Assembly: GCA_037441525.1 (NCBI GenBank)
Contig: JBBISA010000029.1
Location: 1 to 51,176 of the forward strand
DNA length: 51,176 nt
Direction of reading: 5' to 3'
Source: SKVR01 sp037441525
GTDB taxonomy: Bacteria > Bacteroidota > Bacteroidia > Bacteroidales > UBA7960
In this document: positions 37,581 to 47,913 of the stretch, piece by piece
Layout of the letters: every line of letters begins with the position of its first letter
Position numbering within the stretch: the first letter of the stretch is position 1
Program-made: the position numbers and the translations under genes
The notes under the pieces: model-generated
The model's database searches: none
The model's input: only the letters and a program-made list of their open reading frames with translations
What the model was told of the DNA's origin: nothing

Positions 37581-39815
37581 ATGAAAAGTATTTTTACAGT
37601 TATTGTGTTAGGGGCAATGATGGCCTGCACAACCACAGATAAAAAGGAAGCGAAATGGTTTAATGATAAAGGCACAGCCCGCAAGGTTGAAGCCCTGATG
37701 AAAAAGATGACCCTGGAGGAAAAAATTGGGCAGCTGACGCTTTTCACCAGCGATATGGACCAAACCGGTCCTTTCATGCGCGAAGGCTACCTGGAAGATA
37801 TAAGGGCAGGCAAGGTTGGAGCAATTTTTAATGCCTATACTGCCGGTTATACCCGTAAGCTTCAGCAAATTGCAGTGGAAGAAACCCGCCTTGGAATTCC
37901 ACTGTTATTTGGCTATGATGTAATTCACGGGCATCGAACCATATTCCCCATCCCGCTTGGCGAAACCGCCACCTGGGACATGGCCGCCATTGAACAATCG
38001 GCCCGCTATGCAGCACAGGAAGCCACCGCCGAAGGGCTCCACTGGACCTTTTCTCCCATGATCGATGTTACCCGCGATCCGCGCTGGGGGCGTATTGCTG
38101 AAAGCTCAGGTGAAGATCCATACCTTGCATCACTGGTGGGGCGGGCCAAAGTCAGGGGCTACCAGGGAAACGACCTGGGCGCCGTTAATACCATGTTGGC
38201 CACCGCCAAACATTTTGCTGCCTATGGATTTCCACAGGCCGGACGCGACTACCACACCGTTGACATGTCGGAGATTACACTGCGGAATTATGTGCTGCCT
38301 CCGTTCCACGCTGTAGCCGACGAAGGGGTGGCAACATTTATGACATCTTTTAACGAATTGTTTGGCGTGCCAGCCACTGGCAGCAAATACCTACTTACCG
38401 ATGTTTTAAGGACTGAATGGGCTTTCAATGGATTTGTGGTTACCGATTACACATCAATCAACGAAATGGTAAACCATGGATTTTCGCGGGATGAAAAACA
38501 TGCTGCCGAACAGGCTATCAATGCCGGAGTAGATATGGACACGCAGGGTGCTACCTTCTACAATTACCTTCTGCAACTGGTGAAGGAAGGGAAAGTATCT
38601 GAAAAAACTGTTGACCAGGCCGTAAACCGAATCCTGACCATGAAGTATGAGCTGGGGTTGTTTGACGATCCTTACCGTTACAGTGATGCCCAGCGCGAAA
38701 AGGAGATGGTAATGACCCCTGATATACTTGAATTTGCCCGCGATTTTGCCCGCAAATCTTTTGTATTGCTCAAAAACGAAAAGAGCACCCTCCCTCTTTC
38801 TTCAAACCTTCGCAGTATTGCGCTGATAGGCCCCATGGCCGACAATCAGCGCGATATGATCGGTTCATGGTCGGCGGCAGGTGATTACACCAAAAGTATA
38901 ACCTTGAAGCAGGGATTAATAAACCGGCTCGGCAACAATACAAAGATCAATTATGCCGAAGGAACAACTGTCCTGGGTACTGATAAATCGGGCTTTGCAG
39001 CTGCCCTGGCAGCAGCCCGCAATTCAGATATAGTGATTATGGCCCTGGGCGAACACTACTGGCAAAGCGGCGAAGCAGCAAGCCGGTCCGATATTTCTTT
39101 GCCCGGCAATCAGGAGCAATTGTTCGATGAGATAGTTAAACTGGGCAAACCCGTTATTGTGATTTTAATGAACGGACGCCCCCTTGCCATGGAAAACATC
39201 GACAGGAAAGCTTCGGCCATTCTCGAAACCTGGTTTGCCGGTACCCCCGCCGGCGATGCCATTGCCGATGTGCTTTTTGGCGACTATAACCCATCCGGAA
39301 AGCTACCGGCCACCTTCCCGCGCAACGTAGGACAGGTACCCGTTTTTTACAACGCTAAAAACACCGGTCGCCCCGAAAAACCCGAAGACAAATTCACTTC
39401 AAAGTACCTCGATGTGGCAAATACACCCCTCTATCCATTTGGATACGGACTATCCTATACCAGTTTCGACTATTCCGACATTACACTGAGCACCAGCCAG
39501 ATGAAAATGAACGGCGAATTAACTGCCAGTGTTACCGTTACCAATACCGGGAAAATATCAGGCGAGGAAGTAGTTCAGCTTTACACAAGGCAACTGGTAG
39601 GTTCTATAACACGACCGGTAAGAGAACTGAAGGGATTCCGGAAGATTATGCTGCAACCGGGCGAATCGAAACAGGTTGATTTCACCCTTTCATCAAAAGA
39701 CCTTGCCTTCTACAATGCCCGAAATGAGTTTAAAGCCGAATCCGGCGAATTTCAATTGTTCATCGGCACCGATTCGCAAAACACCAAACAGGCAGGTTTC
39801 ACCCTTGTGCCATAA
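37581..39815 (+). CDS. GH3 beta-glucosidase, lipoprotein (BglX type)
   Basis: From the ATG at 37581 the product is 744 residues with a lipoprotein signal (GAMMAC). The upstream ATG at 37542 would overlap the preceding gene and give no signal peptide at the N-terminus, so it is rejected. The GH3 N-terminal barrel shows SPMIDVTRDPRWGRIAESSGEDPYL and KHFAAYG; the nucleophile Asp is in GFVVTDYTSINEM. The alpha/beta sandwich (SIALIGPMADN; VIMALGEHYWQSGEAASRSDI) and a C-terminal fibronectin-like domain follow. In this locus it would release glucose from the beta-1,2-gluco-oligosaccharides made by the GH144 enzymes. Specificity is inferred from context. Confidence 0.94.
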   Translation: MKSIFTVIVLGAMMACTTTDKKEAKWFNDKGTARKVEALMKKMTLEEKIGQLTLFTSDMDQTGPFMREGYLEDIRAGKVGAIFNAYTAGYTRKLQQIAVEETRLGIPLLFGYDVIHGHRTIFPIPLGETATWDMAAIEQSARYAAQEATAEGLHWTFSPMIDVTRDPRWGRIAESSGEDPYLASLVGRAKVRGYQGNDLGAVNTMLATAKHFAAYGFPQAGRDYHTVDMSEITLRNYVLPPFHAVADEGVATFMTSFNELFGVPATGSKYLLTDVLRTEWAFNGFVVTDYTSINEMVNHGFSRDEKHAAEQAINAGVDMDTQGATFYNYLLQLVKEGKVSEKTVDQAVNRILTMKYELGLFDDPYRYSDAQREKEMVMTPDILEFARDFARKSFVLLKNEKSTLPLSSNLRSIALIGPMADNQRDMIGSWSAAGDYTKSITLKQGLINRLGNNTKINYAEGTTVLGTDKSGFAAALAAARNSDIVIMALGEHYWQSGEAASRSDISLPGNQEQLFDEIVKLGKPVIVILMNGRPLAMENIDRKASAILETWFAGTPAGDAIADVLFGDYNPSGKLPATFPRNVGQVPVFYNAKNTGRPEKPEDKFTSKYLDVANTPLYPFGYGLSYTSFDYSDITLSTSQMKMNGELTASVTVTNTGKISGEEVVQLYTRQLVGSITRPVRELKGFRKIMLQPGESKQVDFTLSSKDLAFYNARNEFKAESGEFQLFIGTDSQNTKQAGFTLVP

Positions 39816-39905
39816 CATTTTATTATGTTCATCATTAACCAATATTATTGCTTTAAGCGTCAACTTTATATAACTCCTAATTTATCAACCCAAAAATCAA
39901 AATCC

Positions 39906-42900
39906 ATGAAAAAAGTTTATGTATCATTTTTCCTGACGATGTTACTCTCAGGATTCCTGTGGGCACAGACAGACATTTCAGGCACGGTAACCCAGACATC
40001 AGATGGGCTCACCTTACCTGGTGTAAGTGTTGTAATCAAAGGAACAAACCAGGGAGCTGTTACCGATATTAACGGCAACTACCTCCTTAGAGCCGTTTCA
40101 TCTGATGCCATTCTGGTATTTTCATTCATTGGTATGCACACACAGGAAGTGCCTGTTGGTGGTCGAACTATAATTAATGTTGCCCTGGCGGTGGATGCCA
40201 TCGGTATTGAAGAAGTAGTAGTAATAGGTTATGGTACTGCCCGGTCAAAAGACCTTACAGCACCCATACCGGTAATTAACTCAGCCGAAATAGCCCGCAA
40301 TATTACTACCAGCCCGGCATCGGCGCTGCAGGGTGCGGTTGCTGGGGTACAGGTAATCAACCGGGGCGCCCCGGGCTCTTCACCCGAGATAATCATCAGA
40401 GGTATTGGCTCCATGCAGGGTGCGCAGCCCTTGTATGTTGTTGACGGAATGTTTTACGACAATATTACCTGGCTCAGCGCCAACGATATTGAATCAATTG
40501 CCGTGCTCAAAGATGCATCGGCAGCATCTATCTATGGGGTAAGGGCAGCTGGCGGGGTCATTATGGTAACAACAAAACAAGGCCGGCTTAATGAAGGGGT
40601 AATTGTTGAGTATGATGGATATTTTGGGATGAATTCGGCAAGCAACCTTATGCAAATGACCAACACACAGGAATATTCAACCTTATTGATTGAACAAGGC
40701 TCTATTTCGCGTTTGCAACCTTCCATAAACATTTGGGGAGGGCAACCCTTTACCTTGAATGGCACTCAATATACAATTCCAGCCACCAATACCGATTGGT
40801 ACAATGAATTATTAAGTACTGGCAGGGTAATGAACCATTCCCTTAGTTTCAGAGGGGGCTCGCAGCGCACCACCTACCATGTGGGCGGCAGTTACCTTTC
40901 GGAAGAAGGCCTTCTAACATCAGCCCACCGCTTCGAAAGGGCTAACGTTAAAGCAAGCCTAAATTTTATGCCCTGTAGTTTTCTTGATGTAGGTGCTAAT
41001 GTAGTGATAAACCATAACCGTTCCCGCGATGACGCATCGGTATGGGCCGGCATGTACAGCGCCGTACCCACTATTCCGGTAAGAGAAAACAATGGCGATT
41101 TTGCTGGTGTAATACAGGCTGGTTATCAGGTTGGGCCGGTAAACAATCCGGTTGCTTCACTTTATTATGCTACCGGCAATTTCAATTTCTCGCGGGGGCT
41201 CAATGTAAATTACAACGCCTTCACCAACCTAAAACTACTTGGCAACGACAAGCTTGTTTTTCGCACCCAGTTTAGCCATGAACTCCGCAACGGCTATTTC
41301 AGGGCATATACTCCTAAATTTTTGGTGGATGACAAACTGAAAAACGAGAACTCAACCCTTACCAAAGGCTGGGACCGATGGAGCAGCATACATATCGACC
41401 ATATACTTACCTACAAGGATTCCTTTGGGAGTCACAATTTTACAGCCATGGCCGGGTTTTCTACACGGCAGGTTGATGCCACCAATATTGGAGCTACTGC
41501 CAGCAATGTACCCGGCGAAAAACCCGAATTCCTCTATTTTGGGAATTCAACCAATCCTAACCCTGCCAGCCGAAGTATTTTCGACGGAGGGTATGCCGAA
41601 AGGGGTGTTTCTGTTTTTGGTCGTTTGCTCTACAACTATGCCGACAAATACCTGCTCAGCACTACCTACCGGGCCGATGGTACTGATAAATATTCACAAA
41701 CCTGGGGGTACTTTCCATCGTTTGGTGTAGGCTGGGTAATAAGCGAAGAATCGTTTATGGCGAACCAAAATATTGTTGACCGGCTGAAACTACGTGCAAG
41801 CTGGGGGCAATTGGGAAACAATAATGTTCCCCGCGAATCAGGTACTCGTGAAGTATTTACAGGCACAAACTATTCGTATGTTTTTGGAGGCGACCTGATT
41901 GTTCCAGGCTACACTTCGACTGTGTTTTTTAATGAATTATCGTGGGAAGTGCTCGAAGAAACCAATCTGGGCATGGAGTTTATAACACTCAATTACCGCC
42001 TGAGTGGCGATATTGACTGGTATCATAAGGTGACCAAGAATGCAGCCATATTCACCAGCAACCTTATGGGTGCCGGAGGGATGATACGCAATGCCGGAGA
42101 AATTCTCAACACCGGGATAGAGCTCAATCTTAAATGGAACGATAAAATAGGAGACCTTAATTACACCCTTGCCGGAAATATGGGTACCCTGAGAAACGAA
42201 GTACTCAGCCTGGGTGGACAACCTTATATCGATGCAGGTTCTGCCGAATTCCGCCGCCGCTCCGAACCTGGTTACCCTATTTATTCCTATTATGGATACA
42301 AGGTAATAGGGGTGTATCAGAATATGCCGGAAGTTGATGCCCATATCAACCGACAATCGCATCCGCAGGTTGTGCCTGGTTTTCTGAAATTTGAAGATGT
42401 TGACGGGAATAAAATCATCAATGAATTAGACCGTCAATACCTTGGCGCCAATATTCCCAAACTCACCTATGGAGGCCAGATAGGCGTTGAATACAAAAAT
42501 ATCGATTTCAACCTTAACCTCTATGGTGTCTGGGGCAACAAACTCATAAACCGCCTTAGAGGTGAACGAGCCTGGCACGCCGATTTCAATTTCGACAAAG
42601 ACCTTTACGACAACCGCTGGACAGGCGAAGGAACATCCAACTCATATCCATCAGCCCAGGGATTGGTTAACTCATGGAATTTGAGCCCCCTGAATTCTTT
42701 CCTTATAGAAGACGGTTCTTTTTTTCGGATACAAAACATCACTGTAGGCTATACTTTCAGGAACCTTATTCCGGGTAGCGCCACCGGTTCAAAGATCAGA
42801 ATTCGTCTAGCAGCACAAAACCCCTATACTTCATTTAAGTTCAATGGGTTTACACCAGAAGTTACTGGTCAGGGCGAAGCTGCCGGAGTGTACCCTATAC

Positions 42901-42938
42901 CTACAAGTTATATTTTCGGAGTTAATATCACCTACTAA
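39906..42938 (+). CDS. SusC/RagA-type TonB-dependent transporter
   Basis: This is an outer-membrane importer of about 1010 residues from the ATG at 39906 (signal peptide MKKVYVSFFLTMLLSGFLWA). A carboxypeptidase-regulatory-like domain (DISGTVTQTSDGLTLPGVSVVIKG) is followed by the plug (VVIGYGTARSKDLTAPIPVI; SGSSP-type GSSPEIIIRGIGSMQG; LYVVDGMFYDNI; SIAVLKDASAASIYGVRAAGGVIMVTTKQG) and a long barrel. The final residues (YIFGVNITY) give the usual aromatic C-terminus. It pairs with the SusD gene 11 bases downstream and should take up the glycan fragments made by the upstream hydrolases. Confidence 0.96.
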   Translation: MKKVYVSFFLTMLLSGFLWAQTDISGTVTQTSDGLTLPGVSVVIKGTNQGAVTDINGNYLLRAVSSDAILVFSFIGMHTQEVPVGGRTIINVALAVDAIGIEEVVVIGYGTARSKDLTAPIPVINSAEIARNITTSPASALQGAVAGVQVINRGAPGSSPEIIIRGIGSMQGAQPLYVVDGMFYDNITWLSANDIESIAVLKDASAASIYGVRAAGGVIMVTTKQGRLNEGVIVEYDGYFGMNSASNLMQMTNTQEYSTLLIEQGSISRLQPSINIWGGQPFTLNGTQYTIPATNTDWYNELLSTGRVMNHSLSFRGGSQRTTYHVGGSYLSEEGLLTSAHRFERANVKASLNFMPCSFLDVGANVVINHNRSRDDASVWAGMYSAVPTIPVRENNGDFAGVIQAGYQVGPVNNPVASLYYATGNFNFSRGLNVNYNAFTNLKLLGNDKLVFRTQFSHELRNGYFRAYTPKFLVDDKLKNENSTLTKGWDRWSSIHIDHILTYKDSFGSHNFTAMAGFSTRQVDATNIGATASNVPGEKPEFLYFGNSTNPNPASRSIFDGGYAERGVSVFGRLLYNYADKYLLSTTYRADGTDKYSQTWGYFPSFGVGWVISEESFMANQNIVDRLKLRASWGQLGNNNVPRESGTREVFTGTNYSYVFGGDLIVPGYTSTVFFNELSWEVLEETNLGMEFITLNYRLSGDIDWYHKVTKNAAIFTSNLMGAGGMIRNAGEILNTGIELNLKWNDKIGDLNYTLAGNMGTLRNEVLSLGGQPYIDAGSAEFRRRSEPGYPIYSYYGYKVIGVYQNMPEVDAHINRQSHPQVVPGFLKFEDVDGNKIINELDRQYLGANIPKLTYGGQIGVEYKNIDFNLNLYGVWGNKLINRLRGERAWHADFNFDKDLYDNRWTGEGTSNSYPSAQGLVNSWNLSPLNSFLIEDGSFFRIQNITVGYTFRNLIPGSATGSKIRIRLAAQNPYTSFKFNGFTPEVTGQGEAAGVYPIPTSYIFGVNITY

Positions 42939-42949
42939 TAACCTGCCAT

Positions 42950-44503
42950 ATGAAAACATATAAATTTTTAATCTTTTCAGCAATATTTTCATTCGGACTT
43001 CTAACCGGCTGTGAAGATTTTCTCGATAAGGCCATCGAAGGCCAGATACCTCTTGAAAAAGTGGATTATACTGACATGAGCCGCATGTACGAACCCGTTT
43101 CAGGGGTATATGCTGCGGCTAATAATAATAGCCTGCACCACTGGGCCAATCATTGCATGATGATATTCCGCAGCGATTTTATTTTTAAGGGTGCACATGC
43201 AAACGATCAGCCTGTAATGGAGGATATTCAGGACTATAAATACGAATCGATGCGTAATGCATGGTTTGTAAACAACCTTTGGATGGTTCATTTTAGCCTT
43301 ATCCGTGATGCTGATGCTGCACTGGAGGAACTCGACAGGTTTGCGAAACACGCTACCGATCAGGCCCTGGTAAACCAGTACAGAGCCGAAGTACGCTTTT
43401 TCAGGGCTTTGGCCTATTGGCGTATGGCCAGGATTTATGGCGATATCCCCTACTATAATAAAAACACCATTGCCAATGCTTTGCGAAGGGCTCCAAGAAC
43501 AGAAGCTTTGCGTTATGTTATCCGCGAATTGCAGGATATTGTTAACCATCTGCCGGCACAGCACCCGGCGCAGCTACCCAAAAAGGGTGGGGTAACCAAA
43601 TGGGCAGCCTATACTTTGATGGCAAAAGCAGCTGCCGACATACAGGACTATGACACAATGCTTTCTGCATCGAAGGCTGTTGTAGACAGCGGTGTATTTA
43701 CACTCTTCCCCGATTATTATACCCTTTTCAAAAAACAGGGTGAATTTTCGAGTGAAAATATTTTTGAATTGAACCATACCGACTTTGGCCGTCCCGCCGG
43801 TACTGCAACAAATATCGACCAGTACTATGTTGCTCATGGAATTAAACAAGAAGGGGGACGTCGGTTCGATAGGCAAAGTTTCAATAGTGGCTGGGGTTTT
43901 TCAATGCCAGCGCAAAAGTTTATCAATCTTATGCAACGCAGAGGCGAAACAGTTAGGTTTACAACAAGCATTATTTATCCCAACACCCGCACCATGGAAG
44001 GAGACTCTATAGGAAGGATACCTGCCGACCTTCAGGCTCTGCTAAATCGCTATAATGCTGAAGGCCGGGGTGCCGCTGAAGCATTCTGGTTTAAAAACTA
44101 TCTCCCCTTTAACCAGCAAGTTGCAGGCCGATACCGTTATGGTGGGTTCAACAATATTCGTATTTTCAGGTATGCCGATGTTTTATTGCTTTATGCAGAA
44201 GCCCTGGTACATAAAAGTGGAACCGGTGCCGGCGATACCTATATCAACCTTGTAAGAGCCAGAGCCAAAATGCCCAATATCTCGGGGGCAACCATTGATA
44301 ACATCCTTGAGGAAAGAGCCGTTGAACTTGAGTTTGAATGGTCGGCCGACCGGTTCTTTGATCTTATCAGACTTGACCGAACAACGGAGCTGGGCCCCAG
44401 ATTTGTTAAAGGTCAGCACGAGTTTTATCCAATACCAACCTTGCAAATCGACCTTCACCCCGGTCTTGCCCAACCGACTGTTCCTGGCCAGTTTCCGAGA
44501 TAA
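42950..44503 (+). CDS. SusD/RagB-type glycan-binding lipoprotein
   Basis: The 517-residue surface lipoprotein (signal ends LLTGC, cysteine at about 21; then EDFLDK as in SusD relatives) binds oligosaccharides and forms the lid of the SusC transporter. TPR-like helices are visible (QALVNQYRAEVRFFRALAYWRMARIYGDIPYY), and the C-terminal SusD signature includes RYADVLLLYAEALVHKSG, INLVRARAKMPNI and EERAVELEFEWSADRFFDLIR. It is the last gene of the glucan locus before a terminator. Confidence 0.95.
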   Translation: MKTYKFLIFSAIFSFGLLTGCEDFLDKAIEGQIPLEKVDYTDMSRMYEPVSGVYAAANNNSLHHWANHCMMIFRSDFIFKGAHANDQPVMEDIQDYKYESMRNAWFVNNLWMVHFSLIRDADAALEELDRFAKHATDQALVNQYRAEVRFFRALAYWRMARIYGDIPYYNKNTIANALRRAPRTEALRYVIRELQDIVNHLPAQHPAQLPKKGGVTKWAAYTLMAKAAADIQDYDTMLSASKAVVDSGVFTLFPDYYTLFKKQGEFSSENIFELNHTDFGRPAGTATNIDQYYVAHGIKQEGGRRFDRQSFNSGWGFSMPAQKFINLMQRRGETVRFTTSIIYPNTRTMEGDSIGRIPADLQALLNRYNAEGRGAAEAFWFKNYLPFNQQVAGRYRYGGFNNIRIFRYADVLLLYAEALVHKSGTGAGDTYINLVRARAKMPNISGATIDNILEERAVELEFEWSADRFFDLIRLDRTTELGPRFVKGQHEFYPIPTLQIDLHPGLAQPTVPGQFPR

Positions 44504-44556
44504 TTTCTGAACCCTAAAGAGTTGTTTTGACCCAAGCAGCCACAACTTGAAAAATA

Positions 44557-44599
44557 AAACCCGGACTTGCTCAAACAAATCCGGGTTTACTATTTTTGG
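44557..44599 (+). terminator. Rho-independent terminator after susD-like gene
   Basis: AAACCCGGA (44557-44565) and TCCGGGTTT (44580-44588) form a perfect 9-bp stem with a 14-base loop, followed by ACTATTTTT. It starts 53 bases after the SusD stop and marks the end of the glucan operon. Confidence 0.82.
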
Positions 44600-44748
44600 T
44601 TTCACCAGCTTTATTCGATATTGAGAAAATAATACTATTGATGGTGAAGAAACAGCTCTTTTAACAGGATTCAGGAGAAAAGTATTATTCACAGAGTTCC
44701 CCCAAGATACTGAATTTCCTGACATCCCTGTATTGAAATCCTTTCAGA

Positions 44749-45930
44749 TTATCTCACCCCAATTTTCTGCACCGTACGCTTATTGCCCTGCAAAACCTCA
44801 ACAAAATAAATACCTGATGGAATAGGCCCTGGCTGATATTGTGTATTTAATACTACCGACGATTTACTGCTGGTAGCCCTGAATACTTCCTGGCCCAGGA
44901 CTGAAACCATCCTTACTGTTACAATACCATAACTTTCGGAGCGATAAGTTGTATAAAGGTTCCCATTTGAATAGAAACTTCTCAACTCAGGGTTTCTGCC
45001 AGATTCCACATCAATAACCGATGTAACATCTAATTTACCGGCAAGTTTTGCCACGCCAAACCAGTCGGCATTGAGCCAATGGCTGTTGTGCGCATTAAGC
45101 GGAACAGGAACAGACCCAAAGAAATGATCGCGGTGCAATGGATTCTCTGTTTTGCTGTCGTTATCGCAATAGGCCATGGAAAGACCCAATATTTTTCCCT
45201 TCTGAAGTGATTGCACTGAAGCAGTCTGATTGCTATGATTGTATGTATCCTTGTGTAAAATCATCGAAAACTCCCAGTAATATTTGTCTCCATTTTTGCG
45301 CATGGCAAATTGAGGCAAATGGTCTTTGTAATCTCTTGTAACATTCCAGGTGGTTCCGGCCATATCCATGACATGTTTTGATGTCTGGATTTCACCATCG
45401 GCAAGGGCATTGGCAGCAATATGATAAGCAAAGGCATTTTCAGCATTACATGTCGGGCAAGTGGTTGTAGTTTGTCCATTATACAAATTTCCGTCAAAAA
45501 CATGAGGCCCCCCCGACCTGTCTTCATCAATAAACACTTCTACTATGTCATAGTTATGATAACCTCCTGCCATTGCAACATAACCATCAACATATACATT
45601 GTCGGTAATCTCCACAAAAAAATAAAGCAGATTGGTTTCTGATGACCATAACACCTTGAAATTGCCCGTAAAATCGTTTGCGCCCTGCCATAATTGCAAA
45701 CCGCCTTCTTGTCCGAGATTGGAAGATTGGTTCCCCCAGGGCATCCATACCTGGTTGATGGGTTGCCATGCCACCTGGTCCCAGATACCATCGGGAGTAG
45801 CATCTATTAAGGGCAATTGCGGAGTTTCTGGGATAAAAAGAGTGTCGGCGCGATAATATATCTGACCCTGAGCCAGCATCGATAAACCAATGAAAAGAAA
45901 AATGGCGATGGATAACTGTTTTCTGAACAT
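44749..45930 (-). CDS. CBM9-like secreted protein with type IX sorting domain
   Basis: The 393-residue protein has a signal peptide (about 1-22, ending AQGQ). It then has a beta-sandwich of the carbohydrate-binding family 9-like type (IDATPDGIWDQVAWQPINQVW; FKVLWSSETNLLYFFVEITDNVYVD; NYDIVEVFIDEDRSGG). The last about 80 residues form a type IX secretion sorting domain (VRMVSVLGQEVFRA; IPSGIYFVEVLQGNKRTVQKIGVR), so it is probably exported to the surface. It is transcribed toward the glucan operon and may not belong to it. The ligand is unknown. Confidence 0.86.
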   Translation of the reverse strand: MFRKQLSIAIFLFIGLSMLAQGQIYYRADTLFIPETPQLPLIDATPDGIWDQVAWQPINQVWMPWGNQSSNLGQEGGLQLWQGANDFTGNFKVLWSSETNLLYFFVEITDNVYVDGYVAMAGGYHNYDIVEVFIDEDRSGGPHVFDGNLYNGQTTTTCPTCNAENAFAYHIAANALADGEIQTSKHVMDMAGTTWNVTRDYKDHLPQFAMRKNGDKYYWEFSMILHKDTYNHSNQTASVQSLQKGKILGLSMAYCDNDSKTENPLHRDHFFGSVPVPLNAHNSHWLNADWFGVAKLAGKLDVTSVIDVESGRNPELRSFYSNGNLYTTYRSESYGIVTVRMVSVLGQEVFRATSSKSSVVLNTQYQPGPIPSGIYFVEVLQGNKRTVQKIGVR

Positions 45931-46129
45931 GTTGAGCAGCTTTTAACCGATATTGAAATAAAGATTTTGAAAGGGGTAAATATACTAAACTTAATAATAA
46001 AATCAAAAAACATATTTCGAATAAATTGTTGCATGAGACATATCAACCTTTCTGCGATCCCTAAAAGTAAACATATCCCCCTTTTTTGGAGATATAAAAA
46101 ATTTGAAGTGGATAAGCCTTAATTCTTTG

Positions 46130-46137
46130 TAAATTTG
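46130..46137 (+). promoter_or_regulatory. Possible -7 box before the S41 protease gene
   Basis: TAAATTTG fits TAnnTTTG. The nearest TTTG upstream is 24 bases away, somewhat far for a -33 element. The leader would be about 115 bases. The rest of 45931-46258 is AT-rich, with no gene. Confidence 0.25.
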
Positions 46138-46258
46138 ACAACCCAAGTTTTAACTCTTCTTTTCGCGATTTTTTGCTCTCCGCGTAAACCAATGGGTTAC
46201 AATATGTGTTAACCTAAATAATTACTCAGTTATTCTCCATTTTTCAATTATCCACACC

Positions 46259-47902
46259 ATGAACAGCAAGAATTTCCGAATACTGCTTCCTTTCCTATTT
46301 TCCATCGTTTTGGCTGCAGGGGTCTTTCTGGGTATTCACCTCAATTTCGACCGCAATCAGCCCCATACCGAACGCAAATTTTTCACCATAGGCACCGACC
46401 GGTATGACAAGATTGGCGATATTATCAATTATATAATGGACTCGTATGTTGACAGCCTGAACCGTGAAGAGCTTACCCAAAAGGCTATAATGAAACTTCT
46501 TGAAAACCTCGACCCTCACTCATCCTATATTCCCGCGTCGGCTTTTCGCGAAATGAACGACCCCCTAATGGGCAGTTTCGAAGGGATAGGCATTGAATTT
46601 AATATGATTACCGATACGGTTGTGGTTATCAACCCCATACCCGGTGGCCCCAGCGAAACCATTGGGTTGCGTGCCGGCGATCGTATTGTAAAGGTAGATG
46701 GTGAAAACATTGCCGGTGTTAAAATGGGAACCACCGATGTGGTGCGCAGATTAAAAGGGCCAAAAGGCACCAAAGTAACAGTAGCCATTGCCCGCAGAGG
46801 TGTAAACGACCTGCTCGAATTTACCATTACCCGCGATAAAATACCCACCTACAGCCTCGACATTGGCTACATGATCGATAATAAAACCGGCTATATTAAA
46901 TTGGGCCAGTTTTCGGCTTCTACTCACCAGGAATTCCGCCACGCTTTGGACCGCCTTAAACGCGAAGGAATGGAACAACTGATCCTTGATCTTAGAGGCA
47001 ACGGGGGTGGTTTTCTTGAAGCGGCCATAAACCTTTCTGATGAATTTCTTAAGCCCGAGACTCTTATTGTTTACACCCAGGGACAGCACCGCCCCATGAC
47101 CCGTGCCTTTGCTCGTCGCAACGGCGGGTTTGAAACTCAACCCCTTGTAATCCTTATTGATGAATGGTCGGCCTCTGCCAGCGAAATTGTGGCAGGTGCC
47201 GTGCAGGATAACGAACGTGGAGTGATCATTGGCCGCCGCTCTTTTGGCAAAGGACTGGTACAGGAACAGGTGCAACTGGGCGATGGGTCGGCTCTGCGGC
47301 TCACCGTTGCAAGGTACTATACCCCTTCGGGGCGCAGCATACAGAAACCCTACGACAATGGAAGTGATGAATATTATGCCGACCTGATGCACCGCATGAT
47401 GGATGGTGAACTTGAACACCAGGACAGCATCAGGCAAGTTGACACACTGCAATACAAAACCACTGCCGGACGCATTGTTTTTGGCGGTGGGGGTATTACC
47501 CCCGATATTTTCGTGCCGCTTCAAACCGATGAGCGTTCGCCCTATTTTGTAAATGTGGCCAATCGCGGACTTATCTACCGTTTTGCCTTCGATTATGCCG
47601 ATAATAACCGCGATGCCATTAGAAGGCACAAGGATGCAGGCGATTTTGTGAAAAATTTCAGGGTAGGCGATAACATACTTAATTTGTTTACGTCGTTCGC
47701 TGCCAGTGAAGGAGTACCCTTTAATCAGCAGGAGTACCGGCAATCAAAGCATATTATACAAACCCAGATTAAGGCCTATATTGGCCGGAATATTTTTGGC
47801 AATGAGGCATTTTTTCCGGTCATCAACCAGGACGACCGCACCGTGCAGCGTGCCCTCGAAGTTTTAAACTCCGGCAATATGGTCAGCATCTTCATCCCCT
47901 GA
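46259..47902 (+). CDS. S41 family C-terminal processing peptidase
   Basis: This is a 547-residue periplasmic protease of the CtpA/Tsp family. An N-terminal signal-anchor (about 8-27) is followed by a helical segment, then a PDZ domain (FEGIGIEFNMITDTVVVINPIPGGP; LRAGDRIVKVDGENI). The catalytic core includes GYIKLGQFSASTHQEF, LILDLRGNGGGFLEAAI, the serine in DEWSASASEIVAGA and the lysine in GRRSFGKGLVQEQ. It probably trims or degrades envelope proteins. The C-terminal extension of about 100 residues is usual in Bacteroidota. Confidence 0.95.
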   Translation: MNSKNFRILLPFLFSIVLAAGVFLGIHLNFDRNQPHTERKFFTIGTDRYDKIGDIINYIMDSYVDSLNREELTQKAIMKLLENLDPHSSYIPASAFREMNDPLMGSFEGIGIEFNMITDTVVVINPIPGGPSETIGLRAGDRIVKVDGENIAGVKMGTTDVVRRLKGPKGTKVTVAIARRGVNDLLEFTITRDKIPTYSLDIGYMIDNKTGYIKLGQFSASTHQEFRHALDRLKREGMEQLILDLRGNGGGFLEAAINLSDEFLKPETLIVYTQGQHRPMTRAFARRNGGFETQPLVILIDEWSASASEIVAGAVQDNERGVIIGRRSFGKGLVQEQVQLGDGSALRLTVARYYTPSGRSIQKPYDNGSDEYYADLMHRMMDGELEHQDSIRQVDTLQYKTTAGRIVFGGGGITPDIFVPLQTDERSPYFVNVANRGLIYRFAFDYADNNRDAIRRHKDAGDFVKNFRVGDNILNLFTSFAASEGVPFNQQEYRQSKHIIQTQIKAYIGRNIFGNEAFFPVINQDDRTVQRALEVLNSGNMVSIFIP

Positions 47903-47913
47903 ATGAATGAATT

